A DNA stretch of 64,000 nucleotides, taken from contig NZ_FZOA01000005.1 in assembly GCF_900187985.1 (NCBI RefSeq), positions 124,001-188,000 of the forward strand. The letters are read 5' to 3'. Every line of letters starts with the position of its first letter. The stretch's first letter is position 1. The position numbers were made by a program, and so were the translations under genes. The stretch is from Methylobacillus rhizosphaerae. GTDB taxonomy: Bacteria > Pseudomonadota > Gammaproteobacteria > Burkholderiales > Methylophilaceae. Below, piece by piece: positions 31,623 to 40,965 of this stretch. The notes below the pieces were generated by a model. The model searched no databases, had not been told where the DNA came from, and was given only the letters and a program-made list of their open reading frames with translations.

Positions 31623-34187
31623 ATGCCCTCCTCCGGCCTCGATACCCTTGCGCGTCAATGGCGCCAGGAGCTTAGCTCCGCCCAGGCATCTCTTCGTCAG
31701 GCATTCGAGCTGAAACCTGACGTCACGCGCCTGCTGCAGGCACAATCCAGGCTCACCGACCATATCCTGCAATCGTTATGGCAGGGATTCGCGCTGGATC
31801 AGCATGCCTGCCTGGTTGCCGTTGGCGGGTATGGCCGCGGGGAACTGTTTCCGCATTCCGATGTAGATATCCTCATTTTATTGGCAGAGGATGTCCCGGA
31901 AGCCATCAATCGCAAGCTCGAGGAACTGATCGGACTATTGTGGGATATCGGGCTGGCTATCGGGCACAGCGTACGCACACTGGCTGAATGCATTGAAGAA
32001 GCACAGCGGGATGTCACGGTGCAGACCAATCTGCTGGAGGCACGCTACCTCAGTGGCAATGCAGCACTTTATGGCAACTTTGAGCAGGACATCATGTCGT
32101 CAATGGATCCAGCCGCATTCTTTGAAGCCAAAATCACCGAACAGCAGCAACGCCACGCCCGCTTCAATGATACTGCCTATAATCTGGAACCCAATATCAA
32201 GGAAAGCCCGGGAGGCCTGCGCGACCTGCAGAACATCATCTGGATTGCCCGGGCACTCAAACTCGGCAGAAATTGGCCGGAATTAGTCAAATCCCGAATC
32301 ATGTCGCGGCAGGCAGCCCAGCAAGTCAGACGTCATGAACGTAACCTGCAATTACTGCGCACCCGCCTGCATTTTATGGCCAGGCGCCGCGAAGACCGGC
32401 TGTTGTTCGATTTCCAGAATGAGCTTGCCACTCAGATGGGGCTGGTTCCCCGCAAGCATAAACGTGCCAGTGAACAGCTGATGCACAGCTTTTACCAGAG
32501 CGCCAAGTTTGTCAGCCTGATCAACGAAATTCTCCTGCAGGTCCTGCGTGAGCGCCTCTATCCGCAGCAGCATACCGTCATCAGTCTGGACAGCCGGTTT
32601 GAAGCCATCAATGGTCTACTCGAAACCAAGAGCCCCACCCTGCTGTACGATGATCCATCTGCCATCCTGGAAAGTTTTCTCGTGCTGCAACAGCATCCCG
32701 AACTGCAAGGCATGGGTGCAGACCTCTTGCGCGCCCTGCACCGGACCAAGAGTGACATCACGCCACAGTTCCGCCAGGATCCCAGGAACAAGGCACTGTT
32801 CATGGAGATCATGCAGCAGCCGCAGGGCATTACACATACGCTCAAGCGTATGAGCCGCTACGGCGTACTTGGCCGCTACATCCCCGCGTTTGGCAGGGTT
32901 TCCGGCCAGATGCAGCATGACTTGTTCCATGTATACACTGTTGACGAGCACATTCTCAATGTCCTGGCCAATCTCAGGCGTTTCGCGAATCCCGCGTTTG
33001 CACATGAGTTTCCATTATGTAGCCGCCTGATCAGGGAATTTTCCAAGCCGCACCTGTTATATCTCGGCGCCCTGTTTCACGATATTGCCAAAGGCCGCGG
33101 TGGCGACCATTCAACCTTGGGCGCGGTCGATGCCCGCCGTTTCTGCAAGCAGCACAGCCTGCCCAAGGAAGATGGCGAACTGGTCGCCTGGCTGGTTGAG
33201 GCACACCTTGTCATGTCCTCTACTGCGCAGAAGTCCGATATTTCCGACCCGGCAGTGGTGGAAAAATTTGCCCAGTATGTTGGTAATGAGCAGCGGCTGG
33301 TTGCCCTCTATCTGCTGACAGTAGCCGATATCCGCGGCACCAGCCCAAAAGTGTGGAATGCCTGGAAGGCAACATTGCTGGAGAATCTGTTTCGCTCCAC
33401 CCAGCGCATATTGCATGGCAGCAACATGAATGAGGAGCTCAGCACCCGCCAGCAACAGGCAAGGGAAATCCTCAGCTATTACGGGGTAAGTGAACATGCC
33501 TACCTGTCACTCTGGCAAAAGCTTGGCTCAAGCTACTTCCTGCGCCATGATGGACAACTGATTGCCTGGAACACGCGCCTGCTGCTCGCTCACGCCAATA
33601 CCCAGCAACCCGTGGTTCGCGCCAGGCTCAGCCCAGCAGGCGACGGCATCCAGACCATGATCTACATGCCAGACCAGGCAGATATCTTCGTCCGCATTTG
33701 CAGTTTCTTTGGCCGCCTGGGCTACAGCATTGTCGAAGCTAAAGTCTATACGTCACAACATGGCTATGCACTGGATAACTTCCTTGTTCTTGATCAATCA
33801 GATAGAAAAATTTCCTACCGTGATTTATTAAGTTTCATAGAGTATGAACTGACACAGAAGTTATTGAGCCAGCTACCGACAGAGATACCGGCACAAGGTC
33901 GAGTCAGCCGGCAGGTCAAGCACATGCCCATCAAGCCAGTAATACTGCTCAAGCAGGAAGAGAACAGCCCTTACACCTTACTGGACATTGCCACCAATGA
34001 CCGGCCTGGCCTGCTTTCCCGCATTGCTCATGTGCTGCAACAACAGCATATCCGCTTGCACACTGCAAAAATCAACACACTAGGCAATCGTGCTGAAGAT
34101 ACCTTCCTGATCACGGACAAGTCTGGCCGTCAATTGAGGCAAGACATCCTGGACAGGCTGGAAATCAGCCTGCGTGAACAACTCTGA
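31623..34187 (+). CDS. glnD: Bifunctional uridylyltransferase/uridylyl-removing enzyme GlnD
   Basis: An 854-aa nitrogen sensor that uridylylates PII proteins when glutamine is low and removes the groups when it is high. The nucleotidyltransferase motif GGYGRGELFPHSDVDIL is near residue 65, the HD hydrolase motif LFHDIAKGRGGDHS near 480, and two ACT domains lie after about 670. It is the second gene after map and ends at a bidirectional terminator. Confidence 0.97.
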   Translation: MPSSGLDTLARQWRQELSSAQASLRQAFELKPDVTRLLQAQSRLTDHILQSLWQGFALDQHACLVAVGGYGRGELFPHSDVDILILLAEDVPEAINRKLEELIGLLWDIGLAIGHSVRTLAECIEEAQRDVTVQTNLLEARYLSGNAALYGNFEQDIMSSMDPAAFFEAKITEQQQRHARFNDTAYNLEPNIKESPGGLRDLQNIIWIARALKLGRNWPELVKSRIMSRQAAQQVRRHERNLQLLRTRLHFMARRREDRLLFDFQNELATQMGLVPRKHKRASEQLMHSFYQSAKFVSLINEILLQVLRERLYPQQHTVISLDSRFEAINGLLETKSPTLLYDDPSAILESFLVLQQHPELQGMGADLLRALHRTKSDITPQFRQDPRNKALFMEIMQQPQGITHTLKRMSRYGVLGRYIPAFGRVSGQMQHDLFHVYTVDEHILNVLANLRRFANPAFAHEFPLCSRLIREFSKPHLLYLGALFHDIAKGRGGDHSTLGAVDARRFCKQHSLPKEDGELVAWLVEAHLVMSSTAQKSDISDPAVVEKFAQYVGNEQRLVALYLLTVADIRGTSPKVWNAWKATLLENLFRSTQRILHGSNMNEELSTRQQQAREILSYYGVSEHAYLSLWQKLGSSYFLRHDGQLIAWNTRLLLAHANTQQPVVRARLSPAGDGIQTMIYMPDQADIFVRICSFFGRLGYSIVEAKVYTSQHGYALDNFLVLDQSDRKISYRDLLSFIEYELTQKLLSQLPTEIPAQGRVSRQVKHMPIKPVILLKQEENSPYTLLDIATNDRPGLLSRIAHVLQQQHIRLHTAKINTLGNRAEDTFLITDKSGRQLRQDILDRLEISLREQL

Positions 34188-34201
34188 GCCTATGCAGATA
34201 T

Positions 34202-34233
34202 AAAAAAAGCCCTGCTGACCCAGCAGGGCTTTT
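34202..34233. terminator. Bidirectional terminator between glnD and the cupin gene
   Basis: AAAGCCCTGCTG-ACC-CAGCAGGGCTTT is a 12-bp perfect stem with A and T runs on both sides, placed between convergent stop codons. Confidence 0.9.
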
Positions 34234-34251
34234 CACTACGCGATTAACGAA

Positions 34252-34527
34252 TTAACCGTGTTTGTAGTGCTTGCGCAGTGGCTTGACCACTTCCCAGTTG
34301 CTTTGCAAGCCAACAGGGAACACAACCAGATCACCAGGAACGATGCGTACAGGCTCGCCACCTTTTGGGGTTACCAGGATTTCGCCTTCCAGAACGTAAG
34401 CGGTTTCCTTGATACCGAAATCCAGTGGGAACTTGGACACTTCCTTTTCCCAGATAGACCAGTTTGCAACACCCAGTTCCTTCAGCTTTTCTTCGCTTGG
34501 GTTGTGCTCAATAATAATTTGGCTCAT
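34252..34527 (-). CDS. Small cupin-domain protein
   Basis: A 91-aa single-domain cupin of the DUF861 type: YVLEGEILVTPKGGEPVRI forms the core and PGDLVVFPVGL the second motif. The usual metal-binding His/Glu set is incomplete (no HxH in the first motif), so metal binding is uncertain. The C-terminus is basic (KPLRKHYKHG). It stands alone between the glnD terminator and the broken exporter. The ligand is unknown. Confidence 0.75.
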   Translation of the reverse strand: MSQIIIEHNPSEEKLKELGVANWSIWEKEVSKFPLDFGIKETAYVLEGEILVTPKGGEPVRIVPGDLVVFPVGLQSNWEVVKPLRKHYKHG

Positions 34528-34631
34528 TTAAAATCCTTCATCTAAAAATTGATAAGCCACAAAGCGGCTCCACCGGGATTCTAGCATGCGTTGAATTGAA
34601 CCCACAAAAAAGAGCCCTTCCCGTCTTACTT

Positions 34632-36393
34632 CTACACTTCTCCGGTCTGCAATTTCCATAGCTCTGCATAAGGCCCTTCTTGATGTAACAACTCCTCATG
34701 CCGACTGGCCTGCACGATCTGTCCATGATCCAGCACATAAATACAATCTGCATGCCGCACTGTAGACAAACGGTGCGCGATGATGATGCTGGTACGCCCG
34801 ACCACCAGTTTATTGAGCGAGCGCTGGATGGCAGCTTCGGTTTCATTGTCCACAGCGGAGGTCGCTTCGTCGAGAACCAGGATAGGCGGATTCTTGAGAA
34901 TGGCGCGCGCCAGGGCCAGCCGTTGGCGCTGCCCACCCGAGAGCTTCATGCCGCGCTCCCCAACCTGAGTTGCATAACCACCAGGCAAACGTTCGATGAA
35001 CTCATGAGCTTCCGCAGCCTTGGCGGCGGCGACAATCGCATCAATGCCGGCATCTGGTTGGCCATAGGCAATATTCTCGGCAATACTGGCATCGGCAAGA
35101 AAAGTGTCCTGTGCCACATACCCAATTGCCCGTCGCAGCTGTTGCAGGTCCAGGCTGGCAATATTTTTCCCATCCAGCAGAATGCTGCCTTGTTGCGGAT
35201 CATAGAATCTCAGCAGCAACTTTGTTATCGTGCTTTTTCCACCACCTGTCGCCCCGACAAATGCAATGGTTTTCCCGGCCGGAATATATAGACTCAGGCT
35301 GGATAACGCTGGCTGACCGACAGCTGGATCATAGGAGAATCCAACGTCGGAAAAACGTATTTCCCCCTTTACCTTTTCCAGTGGCAAGGCCTTGCCGCCA
35401 TACTGAATTGCCACTGGCGTATCCAACAGGTTCATGACACGTTGTATCGAGGCCATGGAGCGCTGATAGAGGTCAGTCAACTCTGCCAGCCCGGTCAGCG
35501 GCCATAGCAGGCGCTGGGTCAGGTATACCAGTGCGGAATAGCTACCTACCCCAAGATCGCCATTCAGCGTCATGAAGCCTCCATACAGCAGCGTCACGGT
35601 AAACCCTGCCAGAATCGCAATCCGGATCACAGGTGTAATGGCAGCAGAGAGGCGAATTGCTTCTGCATTCCTGGCACGATAGACATCAGAAGCGCCATGA
35701 ATATGCTGAGCCTCAAACTCTTCCGTTGCATAAGCCTTTACTGTAGATATTCCCTGTAAGTTATTGTTTAATCTTGCAGCCAATGCGCCAGAAGACTCCC
35801 TCACCGATGTGTAACGCTGCCAGCCTGGACTGGAACCAGAATGCGCCATACAGAATGAAAGGCACAGGAATCAGGGCCAGGAATGCCAGTTCTTTTGTCA
35901 GAAAAAAGAACACCCCACCCACCATGAGCGTGCCGAAAAAGACCTGGACCAGGCTGTTGAAGCCGCCATTGAAAAAACGCTCCATCTGGTTGATATCTTC
36001 GTTGAGGATGGCCAACAGGTTGCCGCTGCGATTGCGCTCGAAATAAGCCAGCTCCAGCTTCTGTACATGCTGGTATGCCTGCATGCGCAGCTCATGTTGC
36101 AAGTTCTGCGCGAGGTTGCGCCAGCGTACATCGTAAAGATACTGGAACAGCGACTCCCCGACCCAAATAATCACCGTCAGGATAGCCAGGAGAATCAGCT
36201 GATCCCTTGGTTCCACCACTCCCAATCCAGCCAGGAATGAATCTTTCTGGTTCACCACCACATCCACGGCAACACCAATCAGAATCTCCGGCAGGACATC
36301 AAAAATCTTGTTGAGTAAGGAATAAAATGAGGCAACCCATGCATCCCTCTTGTATTGACGTGCATGTGTGAAAAGTCTTTTCAGGGGGTGCAT
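34632..36393 (-). pseudogene. MsbA-like ABC exporter interrupted by a frameshift
   Basis: Two overlapping frames together make one ABC exporter half-transporter of about 590 aa. The upstream frame (from about 36393) encodes the first transmembrane helices and ends out of frame after FQSRLA. The downstream frame (to 34632) resumes at RYTSVRESSGALAARL and holds the last helices and the full ATPase, with GATGGGKST, LSGGQRQRLALARA and LVLDEATSAVD. Adding two bases at about 35815-35823 restores an uninterrupted protein. It is either an inactive exporter, two separately made halves, or a sequencing error. Confidence 0.8.
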
Positions 36394-36529
36394 GGGTATA
36401 AAATATTGAAACAAAGTTGAATTTTAGGACATGCCGTCACGAATATCAGCCACGTAATGAGTACGGATTTGTATCAAGCGTAAAAAACCCCATGCCTCAG
36501 CACAGGGTTATTCAAATCAAGAACACGGC

Positions 36530-37699
36530 TCAGCCAACAGCCCGTAATGTTGCCGTGCTGTCATGTCCACGCACCAGTGGCAATACCTCCTCACCAACCC
36601 GGTAAGCCTCTTCCAGGTGTGGAGTACTGGCAAGAATAAAGGCGTCAGCTCCCAGGCGAACCAGATCATCCAGCCTTTCCGCTACTTGTTCATAGCTTCC
36701 GACAATACCCTGAGTCTGGCCGCCACGCAGCAGGCTCAAACCAGACCAGACATTGGGATGGATGATGAAATCACGGTAATCATTAAGCTCTTTTGGCGCA
36801 TTGCCACGCTGGCGGCTAGCCCCAACGGAATCTCCGGCCTGCTCGGCAAAACGCTTGTAGCGCTCGCGTGCGGCGCCATCAAGATTTTCAAATCCACGCC
36901 GAACTTCACGCCAGGCTTCCTCTTCTGTCCTGCGTGCAATGATATCCACGCGCACTGCGCATTTAATCTTGCGCCCCAACGCGGCAGTACGCTCTTTGAC
37001 ACGATCGAACTTATCCCGCAACTGATCAAAAGGCTCCAGCCATGATAGGTAATAATCTGCATGTTTTGAAGCTGAGGCCAGCGCCGCATCGGAAGAGCCA
37101 GAAAAATAGATTTCCGGGAAATCCTGCCCCAGCAACTGGACAGGCAACGCTGCATTTTCCACCTGGTAGAATTTTCCCTGATAGGAAAACTCTCCTCCTT
37201 TCCAGACGCCGCGCAAGATATCAAGAAACTCAGTAGTACGGGCATAGCGGTCATCATGCGGCGCCACATCCCCCCACCACAACTGGGCAGGCCCGCCCCC
37301 GCCAGTAATGACGTTGTAAAGTGCACGACCTCCTGTTGCCCGCTGCAAGCTGGCTGTCATTCTGGCTGCCACAACCGGATTGAGAAAGCCCGGCTGGAAC
37401 GCGATCATGAAACGGAAGGTACTGGTTTCACGCGCAAGGAAGGAAGAAATGGCCCATGGCTCATCGGTCATGGGGAAGGAAGGAATCAAGCCACCTTGAA
37501 AGCCCGATATCTCAGCGGCACGTGCCACTTCTGCAATATAATCCAGGTTGGTAAAACCATCATCATGACCGCCACTCAAGCCTTTGTGCACTACGTGGTC
37601 ACCATGTTGCTGTGACCAGTCGCCACGGTGGTGTAACTTGTTGCGCAGAGAGCTGGGCTCTCCATGAGTGGGAATTCTCCAGAAAACATCAATTGTCAT
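36530..37699 (-). CDS. LLM-class flavin-dependent monooxygenase, SsuD-like (1)
   Basis: A 389-aa FMNH2-dependent luciferase-like TIM barrel. The start VFWRIPTHGEP and the end PHLEEAYRVGEEVLPL match alkanesulfonate monooxygenase SsuD. By eye alignment to E. coli SsuD, the His of PTHG, Arg226 and Arg297 are kept, but Cys54 is Thr, His228 is Asp (VRVDII) and Tyr331 is Thr. There is also an insertion of about 25 residues near residue 20-45. It likely oxygenates an organosulfur compound other than simple alkanesulfonates. AAAGGAGTG precedes the ATG, and it is the second gene of a sigma-54-driven operon. Confidence 0.82.
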   Translation of the reverse strand: MTIDVFWRIPTHGEPSSLRNKLHHRGDWSQQHGDHVVHKGLSGGHDDGFTNLDYIAEVARAAEISGFQGGLIPSFPMTDEPWAISSFLARETSTFRFMIAFQPGFLNPVVAARMTASLQRATGGRALYNVITGGGGPAQLWWGDVAPHDDRYARTTEFLDILRGVWKGGEFSYQGKFYQVENAALPVQLLGQDFPEIYFSGSSDAALASASKHADYYLSWLEPFDQLRDKFDRVKERTAALGRKIKCAVRVDIIARRTEEEAWREVRRGFENLDGAARERYKRFAEQAGDSVGASRQRGNAPKELNDYRDFIIHPNVWSGLSLLRGGQTQGIVGSYEQVAERLDDLVRLGADAFILASTPHLEEAYRVGEEVLPLVRGHDSTATLRAVG

Positions 37700-37712
37700 T
37701 TTTCACTCCTTT

Positions 37713-38774
37713 TCAGGCTGCGCGCTGGTTGGCGCTGTTGATCAGGTGTCGCAGTCCAGGCAAGACATTCTCGCCGACACGATAGGCTTCTTCCAGGCTG
37801 GGTACCGCTCCCAGGCTGAAATGGTTGACCCCAGCCGTGGCATAGGCAGCCAGTTGAGCGATAACCTGCTCATAACTACCAACCAGCGTGGCATCTGCGC
37901 CGGTAGTCGAGGTCGTCAGGCCTGCCCATAATCCGGCATGCTGCAATTGCGTGCCCTGCCCGCTCTGCTCCGCATAGCGACGAGCATCAAAGACCGCCTC
38001 CTCCTCACTTTCCCGGGCCAGCACATCAATACGCAGCCCGAAATCCACCTGACGTCCGGCTTGAGCAGCGTACTGCTCCAGCCTGCCAGCCAACAACCGA
38101 ACATCCTCCAGCGGTAGCGCATTGAATACATGCACATCGGCAAGACGGGCCGATAACTTCAAGGCAGCTTCATCGGAGCCTGAAAAATACACCGGTGGTA
38201 CCTTCTGCCCTGATAATGGTCCCTGAAATCCACCTTGCAATACCTGGAAAAAACGCCCGTTGAAGTCGTAGCCTGTAGTAGTGATCACATTGCGTGCCAC
38301 CGTGACAAACTCATCAATACGAGGATAAAGCCCTTCTTCCTCAACAAAGTCACCTTGCCTGCGGCGTGCTGCAGCATTCGGCTGCACAGTCACTTTCCAG
38401 GCAAAACGCCCACCAGTAAAACGCTGGAAACTGACCGCATTCTTGGCTGCATAAACAGCAGAACCACGACTGGCATCAAACTCGGTCAATACAGTCAGGT
38501 TCCTGCTTGCACGACTGACGTAGCCCGCAACAATCCAGGATTCTTCCCCTTCCGGATCATTGCGTATCTCTATGCCATCGAAGTGTGCCAGCTCGACAGC
38601 CCTGGCTACCTGATGCAAATAATCGAAATAATTGAAATTCCTGTCCCGTGGATCAGTTACTCCCGGCAGAAAATAAGCGTCATCCGTGGTACGTTCCCCG
38701 CGAATCCGCTGCTGCGCATCGGCATAACGGCCATCACCTGCGGTAGGCAACAACCAGAAAAATTGGGCGCTCAT
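37713..38774 (-). CDS. LLM-class flavin-dependent monooxygenase, SsuD-like (2)
   Basis: 353 aa from MSAQFFWLLPTAGDG at 38774, with AGGAGA seven bases upstream; the longer frame starts inside the leader. It has SsuD-like ends (PSLEEAYRVGENVLPGL). Of the SsuD active-site set only the Arg226 equivalent (LRIDVLA) seems present: His11, Cys54, His228, Tyr331 and Arg297 appear replaced. It may therefore act on a different substrate or pair with the downstream LLM protein. First gene of the operon, with a sigma-54 promoter 40 bases upstream. Confidence 0.82.
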   Translation of the reverse strand: MSAQFFWLLPTAGDGRYADAQQRIRGERTTDDAYFLPGVTDPRDRNFNYFDYLHQVARAVELAHFDGIEIRNDPEGEESWIVAGYVSRASRNLTVLTEFDASRGSAVYAAKNAVSFQRFTGGRFAWKVTVQPNAAARRRQGDFVEEEGLYPRIDEFVTVARNVITTTGYDFNGRFFQVLQGGFQGPLSGQKVPPVYFSGSDEAALKLSARLADVHVFNALPLEDVRLLAGRLEQYAAQAGRQVDFGLRIDVLARESEEEAVFDARRYAEQSGQGTQLQHAGLWAGLTTSTTGADATLVGSYEQVIAQLAAYATAGVNHFSLGAVPSLEEAYRVGENVLPGLRHLINSANQRAA

Positions 38775-38812
38775 GCATGGTCTCCTGCAATACTGAATAG
38801 TATTTATCTGTC

Positions 38813-38828
38813 GCAGAAATCGTGCCAC
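38813..38828 (-). promoter_or_regulatory. Sigma-54 promoter of the LLM monooxygenase operon
   Basis: Minus-strand GTGGCACGATTTCTGC: GG and GC are separated by exactly 10 bases, matching TGGCACG-N4-YTGC. The start of transcription is expected near 38802, about 28 bases before the ATG at 38774. Confidence 0.8.
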
Positions 38829-38843
38829 ACACCAACAGGAATG

Positions 38844-38876
38844 CAATGTAATAGATACTTTCTATCTATTACATTG
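38844..38876. repeat. 14-bp perfect inverted repeat upstream of the monooxygenase promoter
   Basis: CAATGTAATAGATA, a 5-base spacer (CTTTC) and TATCTATTACATTG. It lies 16 bases upstream of the -24 element of the LLM operon, so it could be a binding site for the activator or another dimeric regulator. No T run follows on either strand, so a terminator is unlikely. Confidence 0.7.
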
Positions 38877-39054
38877 TTTATATTGAATATTACCTAAATT
38901 ACCCCAGTACAAAAGCTGGAACACCTTCAGCAGCATCTGTTGAATTCAGGACACCAGCATTGAAATCACTGTTTGTTTTTATCCATCTGCACAGAACCCA
39001 ACACCCATGCAAACAGTAAAATCCAGTAAAGAGTGTGTGTGATTGAACGCGCCA

Positions 39055-39714
39055 TCATGCAGGTAACTGGTTGCGCTGCAGCATCTCCGGTAGCAGCCGC
39101 ATGCTGTCGAATACCTGAGCTGCTCCGGCTTCCAGTAAACGGCTCGCACTCATGGTACCGGTATAGGCATAGACTTGCATGCCGGCTGCAACAGCCGCGG
39201 TCACACCTACATCCGTATCTTCGATCACCAGGCAGGCAGAAGGTAGGTGCCCCATATCAGCAGCAGCCTGCAAATAAACATCCGGTGCCGGTTTGGGTTT
39301 GCCCATATCTGCCGCGCTGAATACCTGTCCGTCGAAATAGGCTGATAATCCTGTAATTTCCAGCATTTCGTGTATTTTTTCCGCCCTGCTGTTGGAAGCA
39401 ACACAATGAGGCAATTGCAGTTGCTGCAATACCTCCCTGATACCTTCTACGGGCTTCAGGTGCTGCCTCAATGCTGCATCACGCCTGGGTCTGTAACGAG
39501 CAAGAAAATCCTGTCTCGGTTCACGACCATAAATCCCCGCAATCATTTTCATACATTGATCCAGTGAACGGCCGACAAAATGGCGCGCCATATCCTCCAT
39601 GCGAGCAGGAATAGCGTCTTCATTCAGCACATCAACAAACACCTGATTGGTGATCTTTTCACTATCAACCAATACACCATCACAATCAAAAATCACCAAC
39701 TCACGGTCAGGCAT
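39055..39714 (-). CDS. HAD-superfamily phosphatase, beta-phosphoglucomutase-like
   Basis: A 219-aa haloacid dehalogenase hydrolase. FDCDGVLVDSE holds the nucleophilic Asp10 and general acid Asp12; the later motifs are ASNSRAEK (motif II), KPKPAPDVY (motif III lysine) and VIEDTDVGV (motif IV). A helical cap of subclass C1 lies between. It resembles YieH/YfbT-type sugar phosphate phosphatases. GAGGAAG precedes the ATG. It lies 116 bases downstream of an aldolase-like gene on the same strand, with a weak sigma-54-like motif (39801-39815) between them. Confidence 0.85.
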   Translation of the reverse strand: MPDRELVIFDCDGVLVDSEKITNQVFVDVLNEDAIPARMEDMARHFVGRSLDQCMKMIAGIYGREPRQDFLARYRPRRDAALRQHLKPVEGIREVLQQLQLPHCVASNSRAEKIHEMLEITGLSAYFDGQVFSAADMGKPKPAPDVYLQAAADMGHLPSACLVIEDTDVGVTAAVAAGMQVYAYTGTMSASRLLEAGAAQVFDSMRLLPEMLQRNQLPA

Positions 39715-39799
39715 GGCTTCCTCGTTACCTATATCAAGCGCAGCATCATGCCTGAAAGCGAAAACTCATGCATCTATGCCTTGCCTTCACCATCCAGCC

Positions 39800-39815
39800 T
39801 GCCATCATTTTGCCA
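39800..39815 (-). promoter_or_regulatory. Weak sigma-54-like motif upstream of the HAD phosphatase gene
   Basis: Minus-strand ATGGCAAAATGATGGC keeps the GG-N10-GC spacing, but the -12 element is TGGC instead of TTGC. It is about 86 bases from the start codon. It is weaker than the other sites of the regulon. Confidence 0.35.
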
Positions 39816-39830
39816 TTGCAACAGAATGGA

Positions 39831-40520
39831 TCAGGCAACATCCTCCAGATAGCGGCCGCTGTAGGCCTTGGAAGGATCCAATAGCCCTGTACGCTTCCAC
39901 TGTACTTCCAGTGCGCCTGGCGTATACAGCTGCGCGCCACCGATCTGTTCGGCTATTGCCTGATAGCGGGCAGCCTCTTCCACGAACAGGATCAGCTCGG
40001 AAGTCCGGATAATGCCCCTACCCCAGAAGTTGACACCACCATTAGACTCCAGCAGTGCTGGCGGCGGCGCCAGTTCAGGATATTTATCCAGCCGCTCCCG
40101 GATGATATCAAGCACAGTACGGGTGCGATCCAGATGATTGGGAATCTCACGCGCCAGCAAATGACGGGCCGCCGCAACATAAAGAATGGGGAACGGCTTA
40201 TGCGCCAGTGACCATGCTGAGAGGAAATTGGTATGCACATGAATGGCAGTATCCGCATCCAGCCGCGACTCATTCAGGATATGGTGCTTTTCATCGGAAA
40301 AGCTGGTGATATTGATCGTGGGCGCCTGATCCCTTGCCAATCCACCCGGAAAGCGGATATGCAACAGCTTGTCGTGACCGGGAATGCGGTGGGTAATATG
40401 AAATATCAGGCTGGCTGACAGAGTACGGTTCTCACGCAAGGTATTGAAAGCATGTATTGCGTCTGCCTTGGCATCTTCTATGTAAGAAATCAGATCGATT
40501 TCTGATAAAGCGTCACTCAT
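39831..40520 (-). CDS. Class II aldolase/adducin-fold protein (1)
   Basis: A 229-aa protein with the class II aldolase fold: IHVHT (His94, His96) occupies the position of the two zinc-binding histidines, and LLESNGGVNFWGRG near residue 160 corresponds to the NHG segment. There the canonical third His ligand is Gly (N160-G161-G162). Classical members cleave or dehydrate sugar phosphates, and some handle methylthioribulose phosphate. A paralogue at 59707-60435 has the same replacement. Divergent from the TonB-dependent receptor, with its own sigma-54 promoter. The reaction is unknown. Confidence 0.75.
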   Translation of the reverse strand: MSDALSEIDLISYIEDAKADAIHAFNTLRENRTLSASLIFHITHRIPGHDKLLHIRFPGGLARDQAPTINITSFSDEKHHILNESRLDADTAIHVHTNFLSAWSLAHKPFPILYVAAARHLLAREIPNHLDRTRTVLDIIRERLDKYPELAPPPALLESNGGVNFWGRGIIRTSELILFVEEAARYQAIAEQIGGAQLYTPGALEVQWKRTGLLDPSKAYSGRYLEDVA

Positions 40521-40609
40521 TGCAATGTCTCCTTAAACTTGGATTGAATCCTCCTGGCCCTGGAAACCGATGTGTCCCAGCCGCATGCCAGTTGGCCCTA
40601 ATGATTCAT

Positions 40610-40626
40610 TGCAAGCTACATGCCAA
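40610..40626 (-). promoter_or_regulatory. Sigma-54 promoter of the aldolase-like gene 1
   Basis: Minus-strand TTGGCATGTAGCTTGCA matches TGGCAYG-N4-TTGCA with correct spacing. The transcript would start about 80 bases before the ATG at 40520. Confidence 0.85.
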
Positions 40627-40948
40627 TATATCCCATCCCCTTAAATATAAAAAATAATCAATTATTATCAAATAACTACATATATATTCAAATGTAATTT
40701 ATTAATATTTGAAACTGTGTGCCAGATGTTTAAATTTCAGCATATGCCTGGCTAACAACACTAACCTACAAGCAAATTTCCTTTGTCTGGTGAATTCTGG
40801 ACAGGTATCTGCAAGATGCTTCAAAACAAACAGGTTCTGTTGCGGGCACGTCTTTACCGCTGTTGGTTTATAAACAAATATATTGGTTCTTCTTGTGTCA
40901 TAAAAATAAATTTTATTACAAATCAAATAGTTAAAATAAACCAACAAA

Positions 40949-40965
40949 CTGGCATGTTTTCTGCG
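40949..40965 (+). promoter_or_regulatory. Sigma-54 promoter of the TonB-dependent receptor
   Basis: CTGGCATGTTTTCTGCG has GG-N10-GC spacing and a T-rich region between the elements. The start codon of the receptor gene is 52 bases downstream. Confidence 0.8.

Noticed and set aside
38844-38876. Reading the 14-bp palindrome as a terminator
   Set aside because: The stem is AT-rich, lacks a T run on either strand, and is upstream of a promoter rather than after a gene.
40702-40947. 81-codon minus-strand frame between the aldolase-like and receptor genes
   Set aside because: It lies in AT-rich regulatory DNA, overlaps a sigma-54 promoter and has no plausible start signal.
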